A stretch of 64,000 bases of DNA, taken from Neptunitalea lumnitzerae (lineage in GTDB: Bacteria; Bacteroidota; Bacteroidia; Flavobacteriales; Flavobacteriaceae). The stretch is from assembly GCF_027924185.1 (NCBI RefSeq), contig NZ_BRVO01000002.1, forward strand, positions 744,001-808,000, given 5' to 3'. Positions 17,892 through 27,110 of the stretch are shown in pieces. How positions within the stretch are numbered: the first letter of the stretch is position 1; each line of letters starts with the position of its first letter. The notes under the pieces are model-generated. The model did no database searches, was not told the origin of the DNA, and saw only the letters and a program-made list of their open reading frames with translations. The position numbers and the translations under genes are program-made.

Positions 17892-18602
17892 ATGGAGACA
17901 GTTAACAAAAAGATTTTATTAGTAGAAGACGATCCTAACTTCGGAATTGTTCTAAAAGATTATTTATCTATGAACGATTTTGACGTAGTATTGGCTAAGA
18001 ACGGAATGGAAGGATTCGAAAAGTTTAAAAAAGATAACTATGACCTTTGTATTTTAGATGTAATGATGCCATATAAAGATGGTTTTACATTAGCCAAAGA
18101 GATTAGAGAAAAAAATGAAAACGTTCCTATCATCTTCTTAACTGCTAAAACAATGAAAGAAGATGTTTTAAAAGGTTATAAGGTTGGTGCTGATGATTAC
18201 TTAAACAAACCTTTTGATTCTGAAGTACTGCTTGCTAAAATTCAAAGTATTATAAGTAGAAAGTCTGTAGACTCTATTGCAGATAGCAAACAATTTGAAT
18301 TTACTATTGGTAAATTCCACTTAAACTCAAAGTTAAGATTCTTAACTTTTGAACAGGAAGAGCCAATAAAATTATCACCTAAAGAAAATGAGTTGCTACG
18401 TTTGTTAGCATTACATGAAAATGATTTAATGCCTCGTGAGTTAGCATTAACTAAAATTTGGAGAGACGATAACTACTTTACTTCAAGAAGTATGGACGTT
18501 TATATTGCCAAATTAAGAAAGTATCTTAAACAAGACGAAGATGTTGAAATTTTGAACATTCATGGAGAAGGTTTCCGTTTAGTAATTAAAAGCGAAGCTT
18601 AA
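17892..18602 (+). CDS. Response regulator, OmpR/RprY-like
   Basis: This 236-residue regulator has a receiver domain with VEDD near residue 11, the phospho-acceptor Asp56 in LDVMMP, and NKPF carrying the conserved Lys. A winged-helix DNA-binding domain (about 135-232) shows LSPKENELLRLL and SRSMDVYIAKLRKYL. It starts 7 bp after the kinase gene and should be its partner. Autoregulation through the inverted repeat at 16249-16296 is plausible but untested. Confidence 0.95.
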   Translation: METVNKKILLVEDDPNFGIVLKDYLSMNDFDVVLAKNGMEGFEKFKKDNYDLCILDVMMPYKDGFTLAKEIREKNENVPIIFLTAKTMKEDVLKGYKVGADDYLNKPFDSEVLLAKIQSIISRKSVDSIADSKQFEFTIGKFHLNSKLRFLTFEQEEPIKLSPKENELLRLLALHENDLMPRELALTKIWRDDNYFTSRSMDVYIAKLRKYLKQDEDVEILNIHGEGFRLVIKSEA

Positions 18603-18620
18603 TCTATCAAAATATATAAA

Positions 18621-18657
18621 AAAAGAAAAGCACTGTAGTTTACAGTGCTTTTCTTTT
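18621..18657. terminator. Bidirectional terminator between convergent genes
   Basis: AAAAGAAAAGCACTGTA (18621-18637) pairs perfectly with 18641-18657 around a 3-nt loop. It has A/T runs on both sides, so it can end both the response regulator gene and the long minus-strand run. It touches the DUF3124 stop codon at 18658. Confidence 0.9.
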
Positions 18658-19179
18658 TTATTTTACCTCAATTCCTTCTGTTAAATAAGAAATACCCTGT
18701 TGATTGAGTGTTCCTATCATTACTGCTTGAATTACCGGAACTGTATTCTTAAAATTACCTTCAATTAAAAAATTAGCTCCTGTACCACCCTCCTTGTCCT
18801 TTTCCTCAACTACAAAATCCATTGTTTCTAAAGGATTCAATACAATCGGTTTTTCTAAATAATGCTTAATTTCTTTACCATGTGTATTATAATAAGCCAC
18901 AGTACGGATATAATTTTTTTCTGTGGTACTTGTATTTCTAACACTCAAGGTAATCGTTAAAGGTATTTTCATATTCTCAGAAGAACTATAAATCTCTGAA
19001 TACACTGGCACATAAAACTTTGTTGTTTGAAGCGTATCAATAGCATCATTGGTATAATGCTCCTTTATCTTCTCCTCCAAACTTCCTGAGCTCTTCTTAA
19101 CTTTATTGGTAGTATCTGAACAACCTACACCTAGTAGTAACACCATTACCAACGAAAAAAATATAGTTTTCATAGCCAA
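18658..19179 (-). CDS. DUF3124 family lipoprotein
   Basis: The 173-residue protein has a lipoprotein signal peptide ending LLLGVGC with the lipidated Cys20, followed by a polar linker. The DUF3124 domain includes FYVPVYSEIYSS and the beta-rich ITLSVRNTSTT and PLETMDFVVEE segments. The function of DUF3124 is unknown. It is the last gene of a nine-gene minus-strand run, 1 bp after miaA. Its start is either this ATG or the one two codons downstream. Confidence 0.85.
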   Translation of the reverse strand: MAMKTIFFSLVMVLLLGVGCSDTTNKVKKSSGSLEEKIKEHYTNDAIDTLQTTKFYVPVYSEIYSSSENMKIPLTITLSVRNTSTTEKNYIRTVAYYNTHGKEIKHYLEKPIVLNPLETMDFVVEEKDKEGGTGANFLIEGNFKNTVPVIQAVMIGTLNQQGISYLTEGIEVK

Positions 19180-19180
19180 A

Positions 19181-20092
19181 TTAATTAACTGTAAGTAAGG
19201 TATCTAATTTTTCTGTAATCTCCGCTATAGATTCCTGATAATTGAACCAAAGAATTGCTTCATTTTTTCTAAACCAGGTTAATTGTCGTTTAGCAAACCT
19301 ACGAGTGTTTTTCTTCACTTCTTCTATTGCAGTAGGCAAATCATACGTACCATTTAAATACTCATAAAACTCACGGTACCCAACTGTTTGCAATGCATTT
19401 AAATGTTTGTAAGGCGCTAACCGCTTCACCTCATCTAATAATCCATTCTCCAACATAATATCAACCCTTTGGTTTATTCTGTTGTATATGATAGAACGTT
19501 CTGCTTCTAAGCCAACATAAATTACTTCAAAATTTCGTTTTTCTTTTCCTTTATTCAGAAATGAAGAATAGGGTTTACCCGTTCCTATACAAATCTCTAA
19601 AGCCCGTATTAATCTATGTGGGTTAGCAATATCTACTTTCTCATAATATTCAGGATCTAATGCTAATAACTTTTGCTGTAATTCCTCTATATTTTTTGTA
19701 TTCAAGGTAGCTCTAATAGCTGGGTCTACATCCGGAAAATAATCCAATCCCTTAGTAACTGCATCAACATATAAGCCACTCCCTCCAACTACAATTACAA
19801 CATCTTTAGTTGTAAATAATTCATTCAAATTAGCAATAGCATCTCTTTCAAAATCGCCCACACTATAAGGCTCTTGTATACTTATATGCTGTATAAAATG
19901 ATGTTTAGCGGCAGCTAACTCGTCTTTTGAAGGTACAGCCGTACCGATTTCCATTTCTCTAAAAAACTGTCTGGAATCTGCAGATAAAATATCTGTATGA
20001 TAATGATTAGCCAACTTAATACCCAAAGCTGTTTTACCAATAGCTGTAGGACCTACTACACAAATAATATATTTTTTCCCTTTCGTATTCAA
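19181..20092 (-). CDS. miaA: tRNA dimethylallyltransferase
   Basis: MiaA adds a dimethylallyl group to A37 of tRNAs reading codons that begin with U. The 303-residue protein has the P-loop VGPTAIGKTALG, SADSRQFFREMEIGTA, GGSGLYVDAVTKG and the tRNA-binding region TVGYREFYEYL with RRFAKRQLTWFR near the C-terminus, all intact. It lies between the K+ channel and the DUF3124 lipoprotein; no functional link is evident. Confidence 0.96.
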   Translation of the reverse strand: MNTKGKKYIICVVGPTAIGKTALGIKLANHYHTDILSADSRQFFREMEIGTAVPSKDELAAAKHHFIQHISIQEPYSVGDFERDAIANLNELFTTKDVVIVVGGSGLYVDAVTKGLDYFPDVDPAIRATLNTKNIEELQQKLLALDPEYYEKVDIANPHRLIRALEICIGTGKPYSSFLNKGKEKRNFEVIYVGLEAERSIIYNRINQRVDIMLENGLLDEVKRLAPYKHLNALQTVGYREFYEYLNGTYDLPTAIEEVKKNTRRFAKRQLTWFRKNEAILWFNYQESIAEITEKLDTLLTVN

Positions 20093-20125
20093 CTCGTATA
20101 CATTTTTAGTAGCTCAAACTTCTAC

Positions 20126-20932
20126 TTATAATTTCTCACCACAATTATAACAATATTCGGCTTCATCTCTATGATCATCTTTATGACAATTACTACACAC
20201 CTGCGTATTGGTTTGCACTTTAGACTGCTTAGCAAATTCTACCGTTACAATACCTGTTGGTACTGCTATAATACCATAACCTAAAATCATGATTAATGAA
20301 GCTAAAAACTGGCCTAAATTAGTTGCCGGAGCAATATCTCCATAACCAACTGTAGTTAATGTAACTATAGTCCAATAAATACTTCTTGGTATGCTAGTAA
20401 AACCACTTTCGGCACCTTCCACCAAATACATGATGGTTCCTAAAATAACCGATATGATTAATACCGTATAAATAAACACCAATATTTTAGTTCTACTAGC
20501 TCTTATAGCTTCTTTTAACTGGGCTGCTTCTCCTAAAAACCTAACCAGTTTTAAAATTCTGAACACACGCAATAAGCGTAATGCTCTAAATGCTATTAGC
20601 ACATGAGAACCCACAAAAAAGTAAGAAAGGTATAATGGTATAGTAGATATAAAGTCTATAATTCCGTAAAAACTAAAAACATATTTTAAAGGTTTCTTAA
20701 TACAAACAATTCTTAAAATATACTCAATCGAAAATAAAATAGTAATAATCCATTCTAATACTAAAAATAGATCTCCGTAGTGAGCCTCTATAGAAGCAAC
20801 AGACTCTAGCATTACCAAGGCAATGCTTACTCCAATTAAAAAAAGCAGTACTATATCAAACCATTTACCAGCAGCTGTATCTGCTTCATAAATAACTTCA
20901 TAGAGCTGCTTTTTCCAATTTCTTTGTTGCAT
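20126..20932 (-). CDS. Voltage-sensor potassium channel with C-terminal zinc ribbon
   Basis: The 268-residue protein has six membrane segments of the Kv type. S4 carries positive charges every third residue (R116, R119, R122, R125, K128, R131). The pore loop has the selectivity filter TLTTVGYGD at 192-199, followed by S6. After S6 comes a short cytoplasmic tail ending in a four-Cys zinc ribbon (C246, C249, C261, C264). Such a tail is a common add-on domain but unusual as the regulatory end of a channel. The gene starts 1 bp after the DUF3857 gene. Confidence 0.92.
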   Translation of the reverse strand: MQQRNWKKQLYEVIYEADTAAGKWFDIVLLFLIGVSIALVMLESVASIEAHYGDLFLVLEWIITILFSIEYILRIVCIKKPLKYVFSFYGIIDFISTIPLYLSYFFVGSHVLIAFRALRLLRVFRILKLVRFLGEAAQLKEAIRASRTKILVFIYTVLIISVILGTIMYLVEGAESGFTSIPRSIYWTIVTLTTVGYGDIAPATNLGQFLASLIMILGYGIIAVPTGIVTVEFAKQSKVQTNTQVCSNCHKDDHRDEAEYCYNCGEKL

Positions 20933-20933
20933 A

Positions 20934-22907
20934 TTAGTTTTTAACCTTTTTTAAAATAAGGGTCATATTGTTTATATCTACCAATTTACTAAATGCTTTT
21001 TTAAGTTCGTCATATTCTTCTGGTTGAAATACCGACTTATACACATAAAAATCTACTTTAAAACTAATATCATTACCCTGTGTTAATACCTTAAAGTCTA
21101 CTTTCAACAAATTATCGTAAGTATACGTAAAACTTTCCGGAATATTTGAAACCTCATACGCATCATCTAATTTCACTAAAATATTGATAGAATACCCATT
21201 AGGATAGCCAAAATTTACAGGATATTGTCTTTCTTCTAATTTAAACGGATTCTCATCATATAGTAATCCGTCTAAAGGAGATAAGAAAATCTGATCTTGA
21301 TTCAAATCATCTTCATACTCAACTTCAAAAGACTCTATAAGTAGCTTTTCAGGATCTGTTGGATTTATATTTCTATAATTACTTACAAACGCATTATTAT
21401 CATCGCTTAAACTGTTTTCTAAAGATTCTATATAATCATCTTTACTTTTACTATTGATAGATTTTCTTCTTTTAACAGCAAAAAAGCCAGTATACTTATT
21501 AGACATTTTAGTAGTTACAGCTCCTTCTTCATCTATTTCAAACTGTCCAAAAATAGTAGAGGTAGATAATGATGATATATAAATATTATCCCAATAGCTA
21601 TCATTTTTAAAATCTACTACCCTTCCATAATCGTTTAATGCTCTTAAAGGCAATAAACCAAATGGTAAGTATTTATCGGTAATATCTAAATAATAGATTT
21701 TTTCATCTAAAACCAATTTTACAATTAAATAATTAAACTCATCCATTACAGGATACAAAAGAGTTGCAACGCCGTCTTCTCGTTCTCTAACTAATACAGG
21801 ATATGCCTCAAAACCTGATGCCTTTAGCATATTATATAAAATAAGATTTAACTCTTCTCTTCTCCCTTTTTTATTTTCAAAAGCATCTTTACAATCTATA
21901 TCGGTAAATAAATAATGGTAATCACCATTCCAAACTAAGGTATTCTGTAAGTAATAATAAATAGCTTTTGCCTTATCAATACTCATTGGTAACGCAGCTA
22001 AATCATTTGGAATTAGTTTTTTAAAAGCATTTTCTTTACGGGCTTGCTTACCAAAATCTGCTGTTTTAATTTCATGATCTACATCTTCCCAAGTTCGTGT
22101 ATAATACTTTTTAGCCCCTTGAAAATTTTGCGTCTCTCTTAACTCATAGGTAATATGAGAGATATAATTCTTTTTAGATGTCATATACTTCTCCTCCTTA
22201 AAGGCAGGTATATCCTCCATCACATACGTGTCTATAGCACAATCTGCTGCACTAGAATAAAATGCCTCAACGCATTTCTTTTCTATATCAGAATCTTGCT
22301 TACTAAATTTTAAAAAGCCGACTAACTTTCCGTTAAACTTTAAATTCGCTGGTATTTTTGTATAAAACTCACTGTACAACTTTGGAATATCCGATTGAAA
22401 ATTCCAATCTGATATAACATAATAATAAGAAGATCTAATGGTATACTCTACATCAAATACAGTTCCCTCTTTAACTTTAGGTATTGTAAATTTTGCATAT
22501 TCATGGTTATCATCTTTCTTCTCAATCATCACATCATCCATGCTTATACCTACTGGCGGGCTATCCATATTATAAGATTGTGCACGCAAGGCTGTAAGTT
22601 TTTCTCGGTAACCACCTTTATCACTAATGTATAACCTTAAAGAATAAGTAGCTTTATCAAACGCAGCATTATCAAAAATTTTAACTCTGGTTTTATAGGT
22701 AAACTCCTTATAAAATCCATCTTCAGAATTATACTTAATTTCTACTGCTCCCCTTTCATAAAGTACCAGAGCTGGCGCTTCAGGATCTTTCTCATACGAA
22801 GTCATTTGTAAGGTTTCAGCATCTGCAAAACCATACTTGTACGCTTTCTCTTGTGCAAAGCTAAAAGCAAACACAAAAGAAAGTGCAAACGATAAAATTG
22901 TTTTCAT
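20934..22907 (-). CDS. DUF3857/transglutaminase-like secreted protein
   Basis: The 657-residue protein begins with a signal peptide (MKTILSFALSFVFAFSFAQ). A DUF3857 beta domain (about residues 50-230, including GTVFDVEYTIRSSYYYV) is followed by a transglutaminase-like region (about 290-420). That region keeps KGRREELNLILYNMLKASGF but has Lys-Lys-Gly-Arg where a catalytic Cys is usual, so activity is doubtful. Likely periplasmic or outer-membrane associated; function unknown. It is 9 bp downstream of the exonuclease/GIY-YIG gene. Confidence 0.85.
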   Translation of the reverse strand: MKTILSFALSFVFAFSFAQEKAYKYGFADAETLQMTSYEKDPEAPALVLYERGAVEIKYNSEDGFYKEFTYKTRVKIFDNAAFDKATYSLRLYISDKGGYREKLTALRAQSYNMDSPPVGISMDDVMIEKKDDNHEYAKFTIPKVKEGTVFDVEYTIRSSYYYVISDWNFQSDIPKLYSEFYTKIPANLKFNGKLVGFLKFSKQDSDIEKKCVEAFYSSAADCAIDTYVMEDIPAFKEEKYMTSKKNYISHITYELRETQNFQGAKKYYTRTWEDVDHEIKTADFGKQARKENAFKKLIPNDLAALPMSIDKAKAIYYYLQNTLVWNGDYHYLFTDIDCKDAFENKKGRREELNLILYNMLKASGFEAYPVLVREREDGVATLLYPVMDEFNYLIVKLVLDEKIYYLDITDKYLPFGLLPLRALNDYGRVVDFKNDSYWDNIYISSLSTSTIFGQFEIDEEGAVTTKMSNKYTGFFAVKRRKSINSKSKDDYIESLENSLSDDNNAFVSNYRNINPTDPEKLLIESFEVEYEDDLNQDQIFLSPLDGLLYDENPFKLEERQYPVNFGYPNGYSINILVKLDDAYEVSNIPESFTYTYDNLLKVDFKVLTQGNDISFKVDFYVYKSVFQPEEYDELKKAFSKLVDINNMTLILKKVKN

Positions 22908-22916
22908 TATTGGTTG

Positions 22917-24290
22917 TTAGGTTTCTAAATTTATAATCTTTAATACTTTTCGTTTCCTCAAATACGATTGGATTATATGCTGAGCGTTTCCATTATTTTG
23001 TAAAGGGGTTATAATGTTTTCTAAAACGCTTATATGGTTAATTTGATAATTAAGGTTATAAAAACCAATACCTTTTAACTGATTATCTTTTATTAAAATA
23101 ACACTTCTTTCATCTACACTACGGCCTTTATCTACCACAGCCATATTACTGTATGGGTAACTATAAAATGTAATAGCAGCCTCAAACCGTTGGTTATAAT
23201 CTTCAACAGGTTCTTTCTGTATACAAGCACCATAGCACTTATCTATAGTGTAATTAAAGCAATTCTTTTTAGCCTCTGACAACCCTAGCAACTTATGGCA
23301 TAATGTATAATCATCTGCCATTTTGTATAAGGCATTTTTTGCCTCAAATATGGTGGTAAACGTCATTAAAGGAATTGCGCCTCTCATATCAGACACTTTT
23401 TTAATAACCACAGTTTTATAACCGTGTTCCGTAACCTCTAAGTAAAATCCGAAATTAAAAATCGTTCGTTTTCTACTCTTATTCAGTTTCGGTTTATTTA
23501 CTTTAATTTCTTCATTTTCCTTTAAGAGCGCTACCAATTCACTTCCCGTTTCTTCATAGGTAACGGCTGCCACATCACGTTGTATTATCAAAGCACTTTT
23601 ATTTTTATTGGTAAAATGCTGATTAACGCGCTTTTTAATATTCTTACTCTTACCTATATAAATAATTTCACCATCGTTTTTATGAATATAATAAACTCCG
23701 GTTACAGAAGGTAATTGATCTATAATATCTAATAGTTTTGGAGCCATTTTATGCTCCATATCAGATTTAATTGCGTTTCTTATAATCTCTTTAGAAGAAT
23801 CTTTAGACAATAGTAACTTAAATAACTTTACAGTTGCCATGGCATCTCCGTTAGCACGGTGTCTATCACTTACAGGTATTCCTAATGACCTTACCAACTT
23901 CCCTAAACTATAAGAAGGTTTGTCTGGTATTAGCTTTTTAGATAATTCAACGGTACAAAGTGTATTTCTAGAATAATCAAATCCTAAACGCTTAAATTCA
24001 GTCCGTAAAATTCTATAGTCAAACTTTGCATTATGTGCTACAATAATACAGTCTTCAGTAATTTCAACAATACGCTTAGCCACCTCAAAAAATTTGGGAG
24101 CTGTTTGTAACATCTTATTGTTAATACCAGTAAGCTTTACAACAAAGGGCTGTATTTCTTTCTCTGGGTTTACTAATGAAATAAATTGATCTACTACGGT
24201 ATGTCCATCATATCGGTAAATAGCTATTTCGGTAATCCCCTCTTCATTAAATTTACCGCCGGTAGTTTCTATATCTAAAATTGCGTACAC
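22917..24290 (-). CDS. DEDD exonuclease fused to a GIY-YIG (UvrC-like) nuclease
   Basis: The 457-residue protein joins two nucleases. Residues 1-160 form a DnaQ-type 3'-5' exonuclease with D6 and E8 in LDIETTGG, H86/D91 in AHNAKFDYRIL and H144/D149 in HRANGDA. Residues 195-280 form a GIY-YIG domain (GVYYIH at 198, IIYIGKS at 209, R221) as in UvrC and Cho. The remainder resembles the UvrC N-terminal half, with CYGACIQKEPVEDYNQRF. A role in excision repair or in trimming cut DNA is inferred from the domains. Similar fusions occur in other bacteria. Confidence 0.9.
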   Translation of the reverse strand: MYAILDIETTGGKFNEEGITEIAIYRYDGHTVVDQFISLVNPEKEIQPFVVKLTGINNKMLQTAPKFFEVAKRIVEITEDCIIVAHNAKFDYRILRTEFKRLGFDYSRNTLCTVELSKKLIPDKPSYSLGKLVRSLGIPVSDRHRANGDAMATVKLFKLLLSKDSSKEIIRNAIKSDMEHKMAPKLLDIIDQLPSVTGVYYIHKNDGEIIYIGKSKNIKKRVNQHFTNKNKSALIIQRDVAAVTYEETGSELVALLKENEEIKVNKPKLNKSRKRTIFNFGFYLEVTEHGYKTVVIKKVSDMRGAIPLMTFTTIFEAKNALYKMADDYTLCHKLLGLSEAKKNCFNYTIDKCYGACIQKEPVEDYNQRFEAAITFYSYPYSNMAVVDKGRSVDERSVILIKDNQLKGIGFYNLNYQINHISVLENIITPLQNNGNAQHIIQSYLRKRKVLKIINLET

Positions 24291-24315
24291 AAATAATCTT
24301 CTTTAAGCATACAAG

Positions 24316-24984
24316 TTACTGATAATTTCTGGCACCAAAAATACTACTTCCAATTCTTACCATAGTACTGCCATTTTCTATGGCTATTTTATAATCACCA
24401 CTCATACCCATAGAAAGAATTTCCATGTTTAGGTTAATAGTAGTAGAGGCGTTAATTTTATCAAATAAACCTTTTAAACCCTTGAACTCTCTAGCAATTT
24501 GGTTTTCGTCTTCTGTAAACGTAGCCATTCCCATAAGGCCTACTACTTCTACATTTTTTAAAAGGGCAAATTCCTCTAAATTAAAAATAGATAATAGCTC
24601 ATTTTCATCAAATCCAAACTTGGTATCCTCTTCCGCTATATGCACTTGCAACAAACATTTAATTACTCTGTCACATTTAGCGCCTTGTTTATCAATTTCT
24701 TTAAGCAACTTAAAGCTATCCACGCCATGAATCAAGCTCACATACGGAGCCATATATTTCACCTTATTACGTTGCACATGACCTATCATATGCCATTCGA
24801 TATCTTTTGGCAACTGCTCCCATTTATCGGTCATTTCTTGGATTTTGTTTTCTCCAAAAACGCGTTGACCCGCATTATAAGCCTCTTCCAAATCTGAAAC
24901 AGGTTTGGTTTTAGAAACCGCTACTAAGGTTACATGTGTAGGCAAGGTTGCCTTTATAGTGCTTAAATTATCTTTTATACTCAT
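24316..24984 (-). CDS. YggS-family PLP homeostasis protein
   Basis: This 222-residue single-domain TIM barrel matches the YggS/PROSC family, which binds pyridoxal 5'-phosphate and balances the free vitamin B6 pool and amino acid levels. The PLP Lys is K25 in AVSKTKP. GENKIQE, WHMIGHVQRNKVK, LMGMATF and SMGMSGDYKIAIENGSTMVR are the other family blocks. It lies 3 bp downstream of DUF1015 and is part of the nine-gene run. Confidence 0.94.
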   Translation of the reverse strand: MSIKDNLSTIKATLPTHVTLVAVSKTKPVSDLEEAYNAGQRVFGENKIQEMTDKWEQLPKDIEWHMIGHVQRNKVKYMAPYVSLIHGVDSFKLLKEIDKQGAKCDRVIKCLLQVHIAEEDTKFGFDENELLSIFNLEEFALLKNVEVVGLMGMATFTEDENQIAREFKGLKGLFDKINASTTINLNMEILSMGMSGDYKIAIENGSTMVRIGSSIFGARNYQ

Positions 24985-24987
24985 AAA

Positions 24988-26211
24988 TTAAAATTCATAA
25001 ATGGTTAAGCCACTTAGTAGCTTAGGTTCAATATACGTACTCTTTGGAGGCATTTGCAAACCCGCATCAGCTATTTGCTTTAATTCTGTAATGGCAACAG
25101 GTAACATTCCAAAACCTACATCAAACTCCTTTTCATCAATCAGCTTCTTCATACGTATACTATTATCTTTACCAGACAAATACGCAATTCTATTATCATT
25201 TCTTAAATCATGAATACCTAATATAGGTTCTAAAATTAGGTTATACAGTAGTTGCGTATCCAACTCACCCAAAGGGTCTTGAAAATTGTAATAGGACTTT
25301 CTTAAATATAACGAATAAAATTCACCATCTAAATACATACTAAAATGATGCTTTTTAGAGGGTTTATATAATTCAATGCCCCTATTTTCAATTCTGAAAA
25401 TTTCATCGAGTCTAAACAGAAATTCTTCTTTAGTTAATCCGTTTAAACCTTTCACTAATCTGTTAAATTCAGATATATGTAAATTAGATTCTGGTATTAA
25501 GAAGCTTAGAAAGTAATTATACTTTTCATTTCCGGTTTGCGGAAACATTTCTTCAGCAAGTAATTTAGAAGATGCTGACCTATGGTGTCCATCTGCAATA
25601 TAAAGTGCATTCATGCTTTCAAAGTGCCCAGCTATAATAGCAATACTCTCTTTATCTACAATTTTCCATAATGAATGTAATTGCTGCTCTACCACTGCAA
25701 AGTTATAATCTGCTTCACCCTGAGTTCTTTTCTCAATAACTGCATTAATAGCATCATCATCAGGGTATGTGAGCAGTACAGGCTCTGTATTAAACCCAAC
25801 TACTTTTAAATACTCTTTAAATACTTCTTCACGTTTCTGAATAGTATCTTCATGCTTTTTAATCACATCATTTTTATAATCTTCTATACTGGCAGCGGCA
25901 ATAATACCCGTATATATATTATGATGTGTTTGTATTCTGTAAATATAATAAGCCTCTTGCGTGTCATACTCATATACTTCACGCTCATGAAATTCTAAGT
26001 ATCTATTTTTAACCATATTAAAGCGTTGCACTCCACTAATCTCATGCTGAAACTTAAATCCAGGAGTAAGAATGTGAAGGAAGGAATAAGGATTATACGC
26101 CAATTTAGCTTTTAGCTCCTTCTTCTTGTAAGTTTCATAAGATCTTGAAACGACTAAGGAAACAAAAGCCTTATTAGGTAATACCGCTTTAAATGGCAAC
26201 ACTTTTGGCAT
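24988..26211 (-). CDS. DUF1015 family protein
   Basis: The 407-residue soluble protein carries the DUF1015 hallmark YIADGHHRSASS in the middle and NPYSFLHI near residue 41. The N-terminus differs from the longer consensus but the core is complete. The HHR motif resembles ParB/sulfiredoxin-like nucleotide-binding folds, which hints at a kinase or ATP-dependent activity, but none is assigned here. It overlaps the hbd stop by one base (TAATG), so translation is coupled. Confidence 0.88.
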   Translation of the reverse strand: MPKVLPFKAVLPNKAFVSLVVSRSYETYKKKELKAKLAYNPYSFLHILTPGFKFQHEISGVQRFNMVKNRYLEFHEREVYEYDTQEAYYIYRIQTHHNIYTGIIAAASIEDYKNDVIKKHEDTIQKREEVFKEYLKVVGFNTEPVLLTYPDDDAINAVIEKRTQGEADYNFAVVEQQLHSLWKIVDKESIAIIAGHFESMNALYIADGHHRSASSKLLAEEMFPQTGNEKYNYFLSFLIPESNLHISEFNRLVKGLNGLTKEEFLFRLDEIFRIENRGIELYKPSKKHHFSMYLDGEFYSLYLRKSYYNFQDPLGELDTQLLYNLILEPILGIHDLRNDNRIAYLSGKDNSIRMKKLIDEKEFDVGFGMLPVAITELKQIADAGLQMPPKSTYIEPKLLSGLTIYEF

Positions 26212-27098
26212 TATGAAAACATTTTAGCTACTGTTTCTGCTTTTTTAGATTGACTATAATCGTAAAATCCCTCTCCAGATTTTACCCCTAATTTACCTGC
26301 CATTACCATATTCACCAATAACGGACATGGAGCATATTTAGGGTTTTTAAAGCCATCATACATTACATTTAATATAGATAAACATACATCTAAACCAATA
26401 AAATCTGCCAACTGTAATGGCCCCATAGGATGTGCCATCCCTAATTTCATTACCGTATCAATTTCACTTACACCAGCAACTCCATTGTATAAAGTTTCTA
26501 TACTTTCATTTATCATTGGCATTAAAATACGGTTTGCTACAAACCCAGGATAATCATTTACCTCTACAGGCACCTTACCTAAGGTTTTAGACAATTCCAT
26601 TACCGTACTGGTAACTTCATCAGACGTACTGTATCCTTTTATAACTTCTACCAACTTCATAATTGGCACAGGATTCATAAAGTGCATCCCAATTACCTGT
26701 TCTGGTCGGCTAGTTACTGCCGCTATTTTAGTAATAGATATAGAAGATGTATTAGTAGCTAACACGGTTTTGCTATCGCAAACTTTATCTAAATTTTTAA
26801 ATATTGATAGTTTTAAGTCTACATTTTCAGTAGCTGCCTCTACTACTAAATCTACTCCACTTACCCCTTCTTCTAGTTTTGTAAACGTAGTAATATTGGC
26901 AAGTGTTTCGTTTTTTTGAGCTTCCGTTATTTTTTCTTTAGCCACCATCCTATCTAAATTGGCACTAATGGTATGCATCCCTTTAGCTAAAGCCTCTTCA
27001 GATATATCTATTAAATGTACTGTAAAGTTATATTGGGCAAATGTATGCGCTATACCATTACCCATAGTACCCGCCCCAATAACAGCTATATTCTTCAT
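26211..27098 (-). CDS. 3-hydroxybutyryl-CoA dehydrogenase
   Basis: The 295-residue protein is a standard short 3-hydroxyacyl-CoA dehydrogenase. It has the Rossmann NAD motif GAGTMGNGIAHTFA at the N-terminus, the catalytic His block GMHFMNPVPIMKLVEVI, and the C-terminal FVANRILMPMINE and LGMAHPMGPLQLADFIGLD. It oxidises 3-hydroxybutyryl-CoA or reduces acetoacetyl-CoA in the cytoplasm. No partner thiolase or crotonase is adjacent. It is the second gene of the run, 12 bp after the oxidoreductase. Confidence 0.94.
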   Translation of the reverse strand: MKNIAVIGAGTMGNGIAHTFAQYNFTVHLIDISEEALAKGMHTISANLDRMVAKEKITEAQKNETLANITTFTKLEEGVSGVDLVVEAATENVDLKLSIFKNLDKVCDSKTVLATNTSSISITKIAAVTSRPEQVIGMHFMNPVPIMKLVEVIKGYSTSDEVTSTVMELSKTLGKVPVEVNDYPGFVANRILMPMINESIETLYNGVAGVSEIDTVMKLGMAHPMGPLQLADFIGLDVCLSILNVMYDGFKNPKYAPCPLLVNMVMAGKLGVKSGEGFYDYSQSKKAETVAKMFS

Positions 27099-27110
27099 AA
27101 TTTTTTGGTA

